From: Sphingomonadaceae bacterium 3R27E2-A
Lineage (GTDB): Bacteria; Pseudomonadota; Alphaproteobacteria; Sphingomonadales; Sphingomonadaceae
Assembly: GCA_005503165.1 (NCBI GenBank)
Contig: SCNT01000017.1
Span: 1-64,000, forward strand
Direction: 5' to 3'
DNA length: 64,000 bases
Of the stretch, positions 41,402 to 50,606 are shown in pieces. Made by a program: the position numbers and the translations under genes. Under the pieces are notes generated by a model. That model saw only the letters and a program-made list of their open reading frames with translations, did not search any database and was not told the origin of the DNA. Each line of letters begins with the position of its first letter. Positions within the stretch are counted from its first letter, which is position 1.

Positions 41402-42559
41402 ATGGCGCGAACATTGCTTCTCTGGCTGCCGACGCAGGCGGCGCTGAACCGCGGCGACGCGTCCGATCCGTCGTGGCTGCGCGTCGACGACGGGGTGATC
41501 GTCGATTCGGGGCAGGACGACGGCTGGGTCGACGCGTGGGAGCGGCCGCAGGACGATGGGGGGCACGACCGCGGCGACGACCGGCTGGTCGCGCTCGCGC
41601 CCGCCGCCGACGTGCCGCTGCGCTGGCACCATTATCCCGACGCCGCGCCCGCGCAGGCCGCGGCGATCGCGCGCCTCGACACGCTGCGGGAGAGCCTGGG
41701 CGATGTCGCGGCGCTGCATGTCGTCGCGGGCCAGCCCGCCGATGCCGGGCAGGCGGTGCCGGTCGCGGTGACGACGCATGCGGCGATGACCGCGTGGACC
41801 GACTGGCTGAAGGCGCAGGGGCTGGCCCCCGCGGCAATCATTCCCGCCGCCGCGACGGTGCCGCCGCCCGACGCCGACAGCCTCTGGAGCGCCGAGCTCG
41901 GGCGCGAGCAGGTGCTGCGCACCGGCGACCGCGCCTTCGCCTCGGACCCCGAGCTCGACCCGCTGATCGCCGCCGAGCGGCCGATCGTGCCGCTGGGTGC
42001 CGACCGGATGCGCGAGGCCTTGCTGCTCTCGCTCGCCGCGCCGCCGCTCGACCTCCTGAGCGGCGCGTGGCAGCCGAAGCGCAGCTGGGCGATCGATCCG
42101 GCGATGGTGACATGGATCAAGCGGCTGGCGATCGCGCTGGTGGCGGTGAGCCTGCTGATCCCGCTCGTCCATGCGATCCGCGTCAACTCGGACATCTCGC
42201 GCGCCGACGAGGCGGTGGTGGCAAGCGCGAAGAAGGCGGGGGTGACCGCGACCGACGCCGCGGCCGCCGAGGCCGAGATCGACCGGCGGCTCGCGGCGGC
42301 GGGCGGCGGCCCGCTCGCCTTCTCGGTGCCGGCCTCGGCGCTCTACGATGCGATGCGCGATACGCCCGGCGTCGCGCTCAGGACGCTGTCGCACCGCACC
42401 GACGGCACGCTGACGACGACGCTCGCGGCACCGCGGACCGAGGACCTCAACGCGGTGCTGCTTGCGCTGCAGGCGCGCGGCTACAAGGTCACCGCGCAGC
42501 CGATGGCGGGCACCGACGGCCAGCAGATGGCGAATATCACCGTGAGGGCGGTGCCATGA
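41402..42559 (+). CDS. gspL: Type II secretion protein GspL
   Basis: A 385-residue bitopic membrane protein that recruits GspE. An actin-like cytoplasmic domain takes up about residues 1-230, a membrane helix lies near residues 240-262 (LAIALVAVSLLIPLVHAI), and a ferredoxin-like periplasmic domain forms the C-terminus. Sequence similarity among GspL proteins is weak, so the call rests mainly on position, size and layout plus the LLWLPTQAAL N-terminus. The stop overlaps the gspM start. Confidence 0.88.
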   Translation: MARTLLLWLPTQAALNRGDASDPSWLRVDDGVIVDSGQDDGWVDAWERPQDDGGHDRGDDRLVALAPAADVPLRWHHYPDAAPAQAAAIARLDTLRESLGDVAALHVVAGQPADAGQAVPVAVTTHAAMTAWTDWLKAQGLAPAAIIPAAATVPPPDADSLWSAELGREQVLRTGDRAFASDPELDPLIAAERPIVPLGADRMREALLLSLAAPPLDLLSGAWQPKRSWAIDPAMVTWIKRLAIALVAVSLLIPLVHAIRVNSDISRADEAVVASAKKAGVTATDAAAAEAEIDRRLAAAGGGPLAFSVPASALYDAMRDTPGVALRTLSHRTDGTLTTTLAAPRTEDLNAVLLALQARGYKVTAQPMAGTDGQQMANITVRAVP

Positions 42560-43038
42560 GCGAGCGCATCACGACCTGGTGGACCGGCCTGTCGCGCCGC
42601 GAGCGCTGGCTCGTCGGCGTCGCGGGCGTCCTCGCGCTCGGCGTCATCCTGTGGGGCCTCGGGCGCCCGGCCTATGCCGCCTTCGCCGACCTCGAGGCGC
42701 AGCACCGCGCCGCGATCGAGCGCGAGGGGCGCGTCGCGGCCAAGCTGCAATTGCTCGCGCAGGGGCCCGCGGCCGCCGCGCCGACCGCGGCCGATACGAC
42801 CCCGGTGGACCAGTTCCTGACCCAGTCGGCGGGCGAGATCGGGCTGACGCTCGACCGCAACGAAGCGCGCGGGGCGGGGCAGGCGACCATCGCCATAGCC
42901 ACCGCCAAGGCGCCCGTGCTCGCCGACTGGCTCGCCAGCCTCGAGGCGCAGGGCTTCGTCGTCGACCAGCTGACGATCACCCCGGGCAATGACGGCACGG
43001 TCGGCATGACCGCCGAACTCCGCCGCGGAGGCCGATGA
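42556..43038 (+). CDS. gspM: Type II secretion protein GspM
   Basis: A 160-residue bitopic protein. A short cytoplasmic stretch with WWTGLSRRERWLVG leads into a membrane helix at about residues 17-37, then a periplasmic ferredoxin-like domain. The SRRERWLV lead-in is typical of GspM. It overlaps gspL by four bases and gspN by four bases. GspM pairs with GspL in the inner-membrane platform. Confidence 0.9.
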   Translation: MSERITTWWTGLSRRERWLVGVAGVLALGVILWGLGRPAYAAFADLEAQHRAAIEREGRVAAKLQLLAQGPAAAAPTAADTTPVDQFLTQSAGEIGLTLDRNEARGAGQATIAIATAKAPVLADWLASLEAQGFVVDQLTITPGNDGTVGMTAELRRGGR

Positions 43039-43745
43039 TGCGCCGCCGCGTCGTCTTCGCCGCATTGCTGATCGCGCTGATCGTGATCGCCGCGACCTTC
43101 CCGATGCGGCTCGCGCTGTCGCTCGCGGGCGCCGAGCGCTCGGGGCTGACCGCGCGCGAGGTCAATGGGTCGGTGTGGGCGGGCGAGCTGATCGAGGCGC
43201 GGCTCGGCGCGCTGCCGCTCGGTAACGTCCAGGCCAGCCTGTCGCCGCTCGCGCTGCTCGGCGGCGATGTCGAGCTCGCCTTCGCGCGGCCCGATGCGCG
43301 GCTCGGCGCGCTGGCGGGGCGGCTCCACGGCAGCAATCCGCGCGGCGTCTCTGACTTGAACGGCACGACTTCGCTGTCGGGCGGGCTGGGGCTCGTGCCC
43401 GTGGATAGTCTGCGCTTCGAGGGCGCGACGATCCGCTTCGACGACCGCGGGCGCTGCACCGCGGCGAGCGGGCGGCTCCAGCTCAGCGTCGGCACCTCGA
43501 TCGCCGGGCTCGACCTGTCGCGCGGCCTGGCGGGGCCGCTGCGCTGCGCCGACGGACGCGCGCAGGCGATGCTGACCAGCCAGTCGGGGATGGAGCGGCT
43601 GACGCTCGGTTTCGACGGCAGCGGCGCCTATCGCGCCGAATTCGCGATCACCGCCGACGATCCGACGATGGCGTCCGTGCTCTCGGCGCTCGGCTTTCGC
43701 GCCGGCGACGGCGGTTTCGTGCTGGTCAGCACGGGCCGTTTCTAG
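43035..43745 (+). CDS. gspN: Type II secretion protein GspN
   Basis: A 236-residue bitopic protein with an N-terminal membrane helix (residues 6-24) and a beta-rich periplasmic domain. The MRLALSLAGAERSGLTAREVNGSVWAGELIEARLGALPLG pattern, seen here in pieces, is typical of GspN, an accessory subunit present only in some systems. The role is not firmly known; it may help secretin assembly or stability. Position between gspM and the peptidase gene supports the call. Confidence 0.88.
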   Translation: MMRRRVVFAALLIALIVIAATFPMRLALSLAGAERSGLTAREVNGSVWAGELIEARLGALPLGNVQASLSPLALLGGDVELAFARPDARLGALAGRLHGSNPRGVSDLNGTTSLSGGLGLVPVDSLRFEGATIRFDDRGRCTAASGRLQLSVGTSIAGLDLSRGLAGPLRCADGRAQAMLTSQSGMERLTLGFDGSGAYRAEFAITADDPTMASVLSALGFRAGDGGFVLVSTGRF

Positions 43746-43748
43746 ACC

Positions 43749-44519
43749 ATGATCGCGGCGCTCGACGCCTTGCCCATAGGCGCGGGCGTCGGGCTGGCGG
43801 CGCTGCTCGGGCTGGTGTTCGGCAGTTTCATTGCGACACTGGTGCTGCGCTGGCCCGACGGCCGCTCGGTGCTCGGCCGGTCGCAGTGCGATGCGTGCAA
43901 ACGCCCGCTCGGTCCCCTCGATCTCGTCCCGCTCGCTTCGGCGCTGGTGCTGCGCGGTCGCTGCCGAAGTTGCGGCGCACGCATCGACCCCTTCCATATG
44001 CAGGTCGAGCTGGCGTCGGGACTGATCGGCGCGCTGGCGCTGACGATCCTGCCCGGCACCGCGGGCTGGCTGTGGGCGCTGTTCGGCTGGCTGCTGCTGC
44101 CGCTCGCTTTGCTCGACGCGCGCCATATGTGGTTGCCCGACCGGCTCAATGCGCTGCTCGCGGTGACCGGCCTGCTGATCGCGGGCCCGATGCTGGGCAC
44201 GGCGATGCTTGATCGCTGGATCGGCGCGCTCGCGGGCGGCCTGGCGCTGGCGCTGGTCGCCTTTCTGTTCAAGCGCCTGCGCGGCCGCGACGGCATGGGG
44301 GGCGGCGATCCCAAGCTGATGGCGGCGCTCGGCGCCTGGCTCGGCTGGCAGGCGTTGCCGCTGACTTTGCTGCTCGCCAGCTTCGGCGGGCTGGTCTGGG
44401 CGCTCTTCACCCAAGGAAAAGGGGACCGGCCGCTGTCGTTGCGATCGGTCCCCTTCGGAACGTTCCTGGCGATCGCGGCGTGGGCCGCGGTGCCGTTATG
44501 GCCGTTGCTGGCTGGATAG
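43749..44519 (+). CDS. gspO: Prepilin peptidase / N-methyltransferase
   Basis: An inner-membrane aspartyl protease of 256 residues that cleaves and methylates pseudopilins GspG to GspK. Two CxxC pairs (CDAC and CRSC) near residues 47-77 form the zinc-binding methylase part. The catalytic aspartates lie in LLDARHMWLPDRLN and in the G-x-G-D-like GMGGGDPKLMAALG. About seven membrane helices are seen. It closes the operon and is convergent with pal. It must accept the unusual repeat-derived leaders of GspH, GspI and GspJ. Confidence 0.95.
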   Translation: MIAALDALPIGAGVGLAALLGLVFGSFIATLVLRWPDGRSVLGRSQCDACKRPLGPLDLVPLASALVLRGRCRSCGARIDPFHMQVELASGLIGALALTILPGTAGWLWALFGWLLLPLALLDARHMWLPDRLNALLAVTGLLIAGPMLGTAMLDRWIGALAGGLALALVAFLFKRLRGRDGMGGGDPKLMAALGAWLGWQALPLTLLLASFGGLVWALFTQGKGDRPLSLRSVPFGTFLAIAAWAAVPLWPLLAG

Positions 44520-44528
44520 CCGGCACCG

Positions 44529-44542
44529 CCGACGTCAGTCGG
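44529..44542. terminator. Short hairpin between gspO and pal
   Basis: CCGAC-GTCA-GTCGG lies in the 34-bp gap between convergent genes. The stem is only five pairs and the flanking T run is poor, so a role as bidirectional terminator is a guess. Confidence 0.3.
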
Positions 44543-44553
44543 AGAAAATAGGC

Positions 44554-45069
44554 TCAGCGCTGGATGACGACGGTCACCGCGCGGCGGTTCTTGGCATAGG
44601 CTTCCTCGTTCGACCCGAGCTCGGCCGGGCGTTCCTTGCCATAGCTGATCACCTCGATGCGTGACGGATCGACGCCGAGCGAAGCGAGATAGTTTTTCGC
44701 GGCGTTGGCGCGGCGCTCGCCGAGCGCGAGGTTGTAGTCGCGCGTACCGCGTTCGTCGGCATGGCCCTCGAGCAGGACGCGCACCGCGGGGTTGCGCTGC
44801 AGCCACTGCGCCTGGCTCGCCAGCGTCGCCTGGTCCTCGGCATCGACATTATACTGGTCGAAGCCGAAGAAGATGCGGTCCGACGAGACATTGTTGAGAA
44901 AGTCCTGCTGCGAGCCGGGCACCACCCCCGTGCCGGCGCCCGAACCGCCGCTGCCGTCGTCGATGCCGTCGGGATTGGGGGGCAGCACCTCGGGCGCCTT
45001 TTTCGAGCAGGCTCCGACCGCGAGCATCGCGATGGCCGCGAGCGTCGCGGTGGTTTTCTTGATCGTCAT
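44554..45069 (-). CDS. pal: Peptidoglycan-associated lipoprotein Pal
   Basis: A 171-residue outer-membrane lipoprotein. The lipobox is V-G-A-C, with Cys21. A Gly/Ser-rich linker follows, then an OmpA-like peptidoglycan-binding domain with the hallmark EGHADERGTRDYNLALGERRANA. It is the last gene of the tol-pal set and acts with TolB at septation and outer-membrane constriction. An 88-bp gap separates it from tolB. Confidence 0.97.
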   Translation of the reverse strand: MTIKKTTATLAAIAMLAVGACSKKAPEVLPPNPDGIDDGSGGSGAGTGVVPGSQQDFLNNVSSDRIFFGFDQYNVDAEDQATLASQAQWLQRNPAVRVLLEGHADERGTRDYNLALGERRANAAKNYLASLGVDPSRIEVISYGKERPAELGSNEEAYAKNRRAVTVVIQR

Positions 45070-45157
45070 GGCATTGGTCCTCTTCTTGTTCGACCTTCAG
45101 TCCGGTTGGCGAAATTAACCCATGTTGAATACCGCATGGGAGCGAAATGGTTCCAGC

Positions 45158-46528
45158 TTACGGCCGGATCGGGCCCCAGCTGGGATCCGACCCGTCGCCG
45201 GGCGTGGGCAGGCGGCGCATGTTCACGCCGGTCAGGTCGACCTGCCACAGGCTCGACTTGCCTTCGCGCCCGCGCGAGGTGCGGAAGAATTGCAGCACGC
45301 GGCCGTTGGGCGACCAGGTCGGCGCCTCGTCCTGCCAGTCGTTGGTGAGCAGCCGCTCGCCGCCGCCCGACGGGGTCATCACCCCGACGCGGAACTCGCC
45401 GCCGCCCATCTTGGTAAAGGCGATCAGGTCGCCGCGCGGCGACCATTCGGGGGTGGCATAGCGCCCGCCGCCGAAGCTGATCCGCTGCTGGTTCGATCCG
45501 TCGATGTTCATCGTGTAGATCTGCTGGCCGCCCGAGCGGTCGCTTTCGAACACGATCTTCCTGCCGTCGGGCGAGAAGCTGCCCCCGACATCAATGCCGG
45601 GGTTGTTGGTGAGGCGCACCGGGGTGCCGCCCGCCGCCGAGACGCGGTAGATGTCGGTGTTGCCCGCGACCGCCATCGAGAAGAGGATCTGCGTCCCGTC
45701 GGGCGACCAGCGCGGCGCGAAGGTCGCGTTGCGGCTTTCGGTCACCAGCTTCTGCGTGCCCGCATCGACGTCGTAGATGAACACGCGGACGCGGTCCTGC
45801 AAATAGCTGACGTAGACGATCTTCTTGTAGTCGGGCGAGAAGCGCGGGCTGAGCGCGAGCGCCTGGCCGTTGGTGATGAAGCGGTGGTTGCCGCCGTCAC
45901 TGTCCATGATCGCGAGGCGCTTGATGCGATTCCCCTTGGGTCCGCTCTCGGCGATATAGGCGACGCGGCTGTCGAAGAAGGGCGATTCGCCCGACAGCCG
46001 CGAATAGATGGCGTCGGCGCATTTATGCGCGGCGCGGCGCCAGTCACCGGGCTGGATCTCGAACCCCTGGCGCACCAGCTCGCTGCCGAGCTGGGTGTCG
46101 TAGAGGTAGCAGCCGACGATCAGCCCGCCGGTGCCGCTCGCCCGCACGAAACCGTGGACGACATTTTCGGCGTCGCGCGCCTGCCAGTCGGCGAAGCGCG
46201 GCGCGGTGACCTCGTTCATGGTGATCGCGCGGACGCTGCCGGGGCCGAGCGGGGCGTAGAGACCGCTGCGCTCGAGGTCGGCGGCGATGACCTCGGCGAT
46301 CTGGCGGCCGAGGCTGTCGGTGCGCAGTCCCGCGACGGTGGTGACCGCCGGGGTCGCGAGCGCGGGGACGGCGATGACGGTGCGGTCCTGCGACAGCTCA
46401 CCTTCCACGGTCTCGCTGAGGCGTGGCGTGGGCGCCGGTGTTGACGCTTCGGATGGGGTTTGGGCTGCGAGCGGCGCAGCGAAAGAGATCGAAAGCGCCG
46501 TGGCGAGGAGGACTGTCTTTTTGGTCAT
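45158..46528 (-). CDS. tolB: Tol-Pal system protein TolB
   Basis: A 456-residue periplasmic protein. Signal peptide to about PLAAQ, an N-terminal TolB domain, and a six-bladed beta-propeller from about residue 200 with repeated W-S-P-D-G / F-S-P-D-G motifs (RFSPDYKKIVYVS, RWSPDGTQILFSM, SFSPDGRKIVFESDRSGG). It binds Pal and TolA during division. It lies two bases after the tolA stop and is cotranscribed. Confidence 0.96.
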   Translation of the reverse strand: MTKKTVLLATALSISFAAPLAAQTPSEASTPAPTPRLSETVEGELSQDRTVIAVPALATPAVTTVAGLRTDSLGRQIAEVIAADLERSGLYAPLGPGSVRAITMNEVTAPRFADWQARDAENVVHGFVRASGTGGLIVGCYLYDTQLGSELVRQGFEIQPGDWRRAAHKCADAIYSRLSGESPFFDSRVAYIAESGPKGNRIKRLAIMDSDGGNHRFITNGQALALSPRFSPDYKKIVYVSYLQDRVRVFIYDVDAGTQKLVTESRNATFAPRWSPDGTQILFSMAVAGNTDIYRVSAAGGTPVRLTNNPGIDVGGSFSPDGRKIVFESDRSGGQQIYTMNIDGSNQQRISFGGGRYATPEWSPRGDLIAFTKMGGGEFRVGVMTPSGGGERLLTNDWQDEAPTWSPNGRVLQFFRTSRGREGKSSLWQVDLTGVNMRRLPTPGDGSDPSWGPIRP

Positions 46529-46530
46529 GA

Positions 46531-47355
46531 TTACCTCTTGAAGAAAGTCAGCTCGGCTTCTTTCCAGAAGCTGTAGCTATCATCGGGAAGCTCGGTGAAC
46601 GGAGCTGCGAGTTCGACGGCGCGCTTGGCACATTCTTGGTGACGTGCGACCTGAAACTGATTGCTGTCATTCTGCCCGGTCGTGACCACACTCGTAAATC
46701 CGGCGAGAGCGCCCGATGGTGTGAGTTTGAACTCAACCTTGGTCCGTAACAGATTCACATCGAGACCGGAGACCTTGCAACCGTTCCACTTCGGCCGGAC
46801 CTTGGCATTGATGCTGGCATCGATGGACTGGCGGACCTCGGCCGCGGTCTTGGCCGCGGGCGCGCCCTTGCTCGGCGACTTGGTCGGTTCGCGGCCCAGC
46901 CCGTCGACGATGCCGTCGAGCCGTCCGGTCGGGCGGACGCCCGCCTTCTTGGTCGGTGTCTTGGGAGCGGCCTTGGGGGCGGCTTTCTGGACCGCGGGCG
47001 GGAGTTTTTTTGCCGGCGGCGGGGTTTTCGGGCGCGCGACCTGTTTCGGCGTCGGTGCGGGGGTGGGGCGCACCACCGGTTCGGGCAGCGGCGGGGTCGG
47101 CTGCGGCTCGGGCGCGGCGATGTCGACCGCATCCTCCTCGCCCAGCCGCGCCGCGGGCGGCGTGTCGCTGATCACCGGCGCGCTCGACTCGGCCGCGGTC
47201 TCGGCGACCAGGTCGACTTCCATCGGCGGGTTGTCGAAGCGGCGCTCGCCCGCGGTCCATTGCACCGACAACAGGGCGATGATCAGGACATGCGCGACCA
47301 CCGCGATGGCGATGCCGCGTGCTTCGTTGCCGGTGACTGCCCGTGTTGCCGCCAT
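46531..47355 (-). CDS. tolA: Cell envelope integrity protein TolA
   Basis: A 274-residue protein with an N-terminal membrane helix (about residues 14-32), a Pro/Lys/Ala-rich spanning region (about 80-170) and a C-terminal TonB-like domain with AKVRPKWNGCKVSG near residue 190. It connects the TolQR motor to TolB-Pal. The last 230 bases of the gene are clearly less GC-rich than the neighbours (for example gttctttccagaagctgtag-type composition), which is odd for this window. Confidence 0.93.
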   Translation of the reverse strand: MAATRAVTGNEARGIAIAVVAHVLIIALLSVQWTAGERRFDNPPMEVDLVAETAAESSAPVISDTPPAARLGEEDAVDIAAPEPQPTPPLPEPVVRPTPAPTPKQVARPKTPPPAKKLPPAVQKAAPKAAPKTPTKKAGVRPTGRLDGIVDGLGREPTKSPSKGAPAAKTAAEVRQSIDASINAKVRPKWNGCKVSGLDVNLLRTKVEFKLTPSGALAGFTSVVTTGQNDSNQFQVARHQECAKRAVELAAPFTELPDDSYSFWKEAELTFFKR

Positions 47356-47364
47356 GATGCCAGC

Positions 47365-47889
47365 CTATGGCGCCGTGCCTGAACCGTCGGTGACCGCGGG
47401 GGTTCGGGCTTCGGGTCCGCGCTCGGCTCCGCCATCCGCCCCGGTGGTGACCAGCGCGATGCGCGTCAGCCCGGCGCGGTTGAGTTCGCCCATCACGCGC
47501 ATCACGCGGCCATAATCGAGCCCCTTGTCGGCGCGGAGCATGATCTGCTGCGGGCGCTCGCCCTCCTTCTGCGCCGCCGCGATCGCATCGAGCCGCGCGG
47601 GCAGTTCGGCCTCGGGCACGACCTCCTCGCCGATATAGATGGTGTCGTCGCCATTGATCGACAGCTGCACCGGCTCCTGCTCCTCGGTCTCGACCGGCTT
47701 GGCGCGGCTTTCGGGCAGGTCGACGGGCACCGCCGATGCGAGCAGCGGCGCGGTGATCATGAAGATGATCAGCAGCACCAGCATCACGTCGACGAGCGGG
47801 GTGACGTTGATCTCCGACATCGGCGCGCGGCGCCCGCCGCGCCCGCGCCGCCGGCCGCCGACGCCGCCCGAGGGGCCCGACATCGCCAT
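47365..47889 (-). CDS. tolR: Tol-Pal system protein TolR (ExbD family)
   Basis: A 174-residue bitopic protein. PMSEINVTPLVDVMLVLLIIFMITAPLL contains the single helix with the proton-relay Asp (V-D-V-M-L-V). The periplasmic ExbD domain follows with IMLRADKGLDYGRVMRVMGELNRAGL. The Gly/Arg-rich N-terminus has two in-frame ATGs. It forms the proton-driven motor with TolQ, whose stop overlaps its start. Confidence 0.96.
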   Translation of the reverse strand: MAMSGPSGGVGGRRRGRGGRRAPMSEINVTPLVDVMLVLLIIFMITAPLLASAVPVDLPESRAKPVETEEQEPVQLSINGDDTIYIGEEVVPEAELPARLDAIAAAQKEGERPQQIMLRADKGLDYGRVMRVMGELNRAGLTRIALVTTGADGGAERGPEARTPAVTDGSGTAP

Positions 47890-48587
47890 CAGGCTTCGAG
47901 CTCCAGCTCGCGGCTGAAGGTCGCGTGCAGCCCGTCGGCGAAGCGGCCGAGACGCGATTCGAGGCGGTTCAGCCGCTGCGAAAAGCTGTTGTAGGCGATC
48001 ACCGCAGGGATCGCGGCGAACAGCCCGATCGCGGTCGCGAACAGCGCCTCGGCGATGCCCGGCGCGACGACCGCAAGGCTGCTGTTATTTTCCGCCGCGA
48101 TCGCGGTGAAGCTGCGCATGATGCCCCAGACGGTGCCGAACAGCCCGACGAAGGGCGCGACCGAACCGATGGTGGCGAGCGTGCCGATCTTCTCGGCCAG
48201 CCGGTCGACCTCGCCCGCCAGCGCGGCGTTCATCGCGATGCCCAGCCGCTCGCGCGTGCCGTCGCGGTCGATCGCCTTGCCCTTGGTCGAGCGGCGCCAT
48301 TCGCTGATCCCCGCGGCGAGCACCTTGGCGCTCGGCAGTTCCTCGGCGCTGTTCTTGTCATAGAATTTGTCGATATTGTCGGCGCGCCAGAAATCGCGCT
48401 CGAAGCGCTCGGAATCGCGCATCATCTTGCCGACGCCGCGGCCGTGGGTGAAGATCACCATCCAGACATAGATGGACGCGAGCAGCAGCCCGATCATCAC
48501 GCCTTTGACGACCCAGTCGGCCTGAAGGAACAGCGCGATCGGCGACAGCGTCGCCGCGTCGGCGGCCAGCGAGATATTGTCTAGCAA
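47889..48587 (-). CDS. tolQ: Tol-Pal system protein TolQ (ExbB family)
   Basis: A 232-residue inner-membrane protein with three helices: about residues 25-45, 135-155 and 170-190. The GTLATIGSVAPFVGLFGTVWGIM segment is the conserved second helix. The start is an unusual TTG at 48587, with a ggagaga ribosome site in front; no suitable ATG lies before the first helix. It overlaps the ybgC stop by seven bases. It is the stator of the Tol motor. Confidence 0.95.
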   Translation of the reverse strand: MLDNISLAADAATLSPIALFLQADWVVKGVMIGLLLASIYVWMVIFTHGRGVGKMMRDSERFERDFWRADNIDKFYDKNSAEELPSAKVLAAGISEWRRSTKGKAIDRDGTRERLGIAMNAALAGEVDRLAEKIGTLATIGSVAPFVGLFGTVWGIMRSFTAIAAENNSSLAVVAPGIAEALFATAIGLFAAIPAVIAYNSFSQRLNRLESRLGRFADGLHATFSRELELEA

Positions 48588-49060
48588 GGGATAGTCTCTC
48601 CATTCATGACGGCGGTGAAGCGCTGGACCCAGCCCGGGGGCTGGCGGCGGGGACGGCCTTCGGGGGACAGGAAGGCCGCGGTGACGCGGCCCTCGGTAAG
48701 CGTGTCGGAGCTGAACGCATCCTGACCACGAAGGATGCGCTGCGCGATGATCACGCTCGCGCCGCGCACTGCCTCGACAATGCTGACGACCAGCAGGTCG
48801 TCGTCGAGCTTCGCGGGGCTCCTGTATTTGATGGCGAGGTCGGTGACAGCCCAGGCGCCTTCGCCCGCCTCCATCGCGCTGCGCTGGTCGATGCCCGCGA
48901 GGCGCAGCATGTCCGAGCGTGCGCGCTCCATATAGCGCAGGTAATTGGCGTGATAGACGATGCCCGACAGGTCGGTGTCCTCGAAATAGACGCGCGCCCG
49001 GTAATGATGCGCGGCCCCGACAAAGGCGCCGGGGACGAAGGGGGGCGGGGCGTCGCTCAT
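48581..49060 (-). CDS. ybgC: Tol-Pal-associated acyl-CoA thioesterase YbgC
   Basis: A 159-residue hot-dog-fold thioesterase. The active-site motif YFEDTDLSGIVYHANYLRYMERAR near residues 20-45 is the 4-hydroxybenzoyl-CoA thioesterase/YbgC signature. The ATG at 49060 was chosen because similarity starts shortly after it. ybgC is the usual first gene of the tol-pal cluster; its physiological substrate is probably an acyl-CoA or acyl-ACP of phospholipid metabolism. ruvB lies upstream across 114 bp. Confidence 0.93.
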   Translation of the reverse strand: MSDAPPPFVPGAFVGAAHHYRARVYFEDTDLSGIVYHANYLRYMERARSDMLRLAGIDQRSAMEAGEGAWAVTDLAIKYRSPAKLDDDLLVVSIVEAVRGASVIIAQRILRGQDAFSSDTLTEGRVTAAFLSPEGRPRRQPPGWVQRFTAVMNGETIPC

Positions 49061-49174
49061 CGCGTCAACCGATAGCCTTGCTTCGACTCGTCGCAAACCC
49101 CTGATCAACGCTTCGTCGCACGATAGCGCCGCTTGGTGGAATGAAAGCGGCACGAATCCGCGCCATTTTTCCTG

Positions 49175-50203
49175 CTATTTGCCCAGGTCGAAAAGTCCGT
49201 CCTGCGATCCGGCGGGGGGATTGAGCCCCAGATGCTTCCACGCGCTGGGGTTGAGCGTGCGCCCGCGCGCGGTGCGCGCGATCAGCCCGATCTGGAGCAG
49301 ATAGGGTTCGATGACGTCCTCGATCGTGTCGCGCGGCTCGCTGAGCCCCGCCGCCAGCGTCTCGACACCGACGGGGCCGCCGCGATAGATGTCGGCGATC
49401 ATCGTCAGGTAACGCCGGTCCATCGCGTCGAGCCCGAGCGCATCGACCTCGAGCCGGTTGAGCGCGGCGTCGGCGGCTTTGGCATCGACGATGGCGTGCC
49501 CCGCGACCGTCGCGAAATCGCGCACGCGGCGGAGCAGCCGCCCGGCGATGCGCGGGGTGCCGCGCGCGCGCCGCGCGATCTCGAGCGCGCCGTCGGGGGC
49601 GATCGCGAGCCCGAGCAGCCGCGCGGCGCGCGTGATCACCTGCTCGAGCTCGCCATGGGTGTAGAAATTGAGCCGCACCGGGATGCCGAAACGATCGCGC
49701 AGCGGCGTCGTGAGCAACCCCTGCCGCGTCGTCGCGCCGACGAGGGTGAATTTGGGCAGGTCGATGCGCACGCTGCGCGCCGACGGCCCCTCGCCGATCA
49801 TGATATCGAGCGCGCGGTCCTCCATTGCGGGGTAGAGGATTTCCTCGACCGCGGGCGACAGGCGGTGGATCTCGTCGATGAAGAGGACATCGCCGTCCTC
49901 GAGATTGGTCAGCAGCGCGGCGAGGTCGCCCGCCTTGGCGATCACCGGACCGCTGGTCGAGCGGAAGCCGACGCCAAGCTCGCGCGCGACGATCTGCGCC
50001 AGCGTCGTCTTGCCCAGCCCCGGCGGCCCGAAGAAGAGCACATGGTCGAGCGCGTCGCCGCGCGCCTTCGCCGCCTCGACGAAGATCCGCAAATTCTCGC
50101 GCGCCGCCGCCTGCCCGACGAATTCGGCGAGCGACTTCGGCCGCAGCGCGGCGTCGGCATCCTCGGGAGTGCGATGCGGGGTGGTGAGGGCCGGCTCAGT
50201 CAT
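49175..50203 (-). CDS. ruvB: Holliday junction branch migration helicase RuvB
   Basis: A 342-residue AAA+ motor that drives branch migration with RuvA. Walker [12 protein letters not shown] near residues 59-69, Walker [15 protein letters not shown] [11 protein letters not shown] near residue 104, and the sensor region [18 protein letters not shown] are visible. The C-terminal winged helix ends with [11 protein letters not shown]. Its ATG overlaps the end of the GFA gene by eight bases, which puts it in a unit with ruvA. Confidence 0.97.
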   Translation of the reverse strand: MTEPALTTPHRTPEDADAALRPKSLAEFVGQAAARENLRIFVEAAKARGDALDHVLFFGPPGLGKTTLAQIVARELGVGFRSTSGPVIAKAGDLAALLTNLEDGDVLFIDEIHRLSPAVEEILYPAMEDRALDIMIGEGPSARSVRIDLPKFTLVGATTRQGLLTTPLRDRFGIPVRLNFYTHGELEQVITRAARLLGLAIAPDGALEIARRARGTPRIAGRLLRRVRDFATVAGHAIVDAKAADAALNRLEVDALGLDAMDRRYLTMIADIYRGGPVGVETLAAGLSEPRDTIEDVIEPYLLQIGLIARTARGRTLNPSAWKHLGLNPPAGSQDGLFDLGK

Positions 50204-50606
50204 AATGCTCTATTGCCTCGCCGGCGATCGAAACCCAAGGTTCCTTGCGTTCCTCATAGACCGAGTAGTCGGGGACGAAGCCGTGACCCGGCTCGAAATT
50301 GCCGAGCGGGATCGCGTAGGCGTCGTGATAGGGCCGCGCGCGGTACCAGACGCCCGCGCCGCAGGTGGGGCAGAAGAAGCAGTCGGCGGTGTTGCCGCTG
50401 TCGCCGGTATATTGCCACATCTTCGCGGTCGCTTCGCCCTCGATGCGGACCTGCTCCTCCGGGAAGCGCACCTGCGCGGCAAAGGCGCTGCCGCTCCGCG
50501 CCTTGCACTCGCGGCAATGGCACACCGACACGCGGATCGGCTCGCCGGTGCAGGCGATGCGGATCTGGCCGCAGCGGCAGGAGGCGTGTCGGATGCGGCT
50601 TGTCAC
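50196..50606 (-). CDS. GFA/CENP-V family zinc protein nested between ruvA and ruvB
   Basis: A 136-residue protein of the glutathione-dependent formaldehyde-activating enzyme (GFA)/CENP-V fold. Zinc-site cysteines are visible: C-R-C near residues 10-12, C-H-C-R-E-C near 29-34, and C-P-T-C-G near 79-83. The GTG start overlaps the ruvA stop (GTGA) and its end overlaps the ruvB start, so it is translationally coupled to both. The family binds small thiol adducts or DNA in some members; the function here is unknown. Confidence 0.88.
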   Translation of the reverse strand: MTSRIRHASCRCGQIRIACTGEPIRVSVCHCRECKARSGSAFAAQVRFPEEQVRIEGEATAKMWQYTGDSGNTADCFFCPTCGAGVWYRARPYHDAYAIPLGNFEPGHGFVPDYSVYEERKEPWVSIAGEAIEHYD

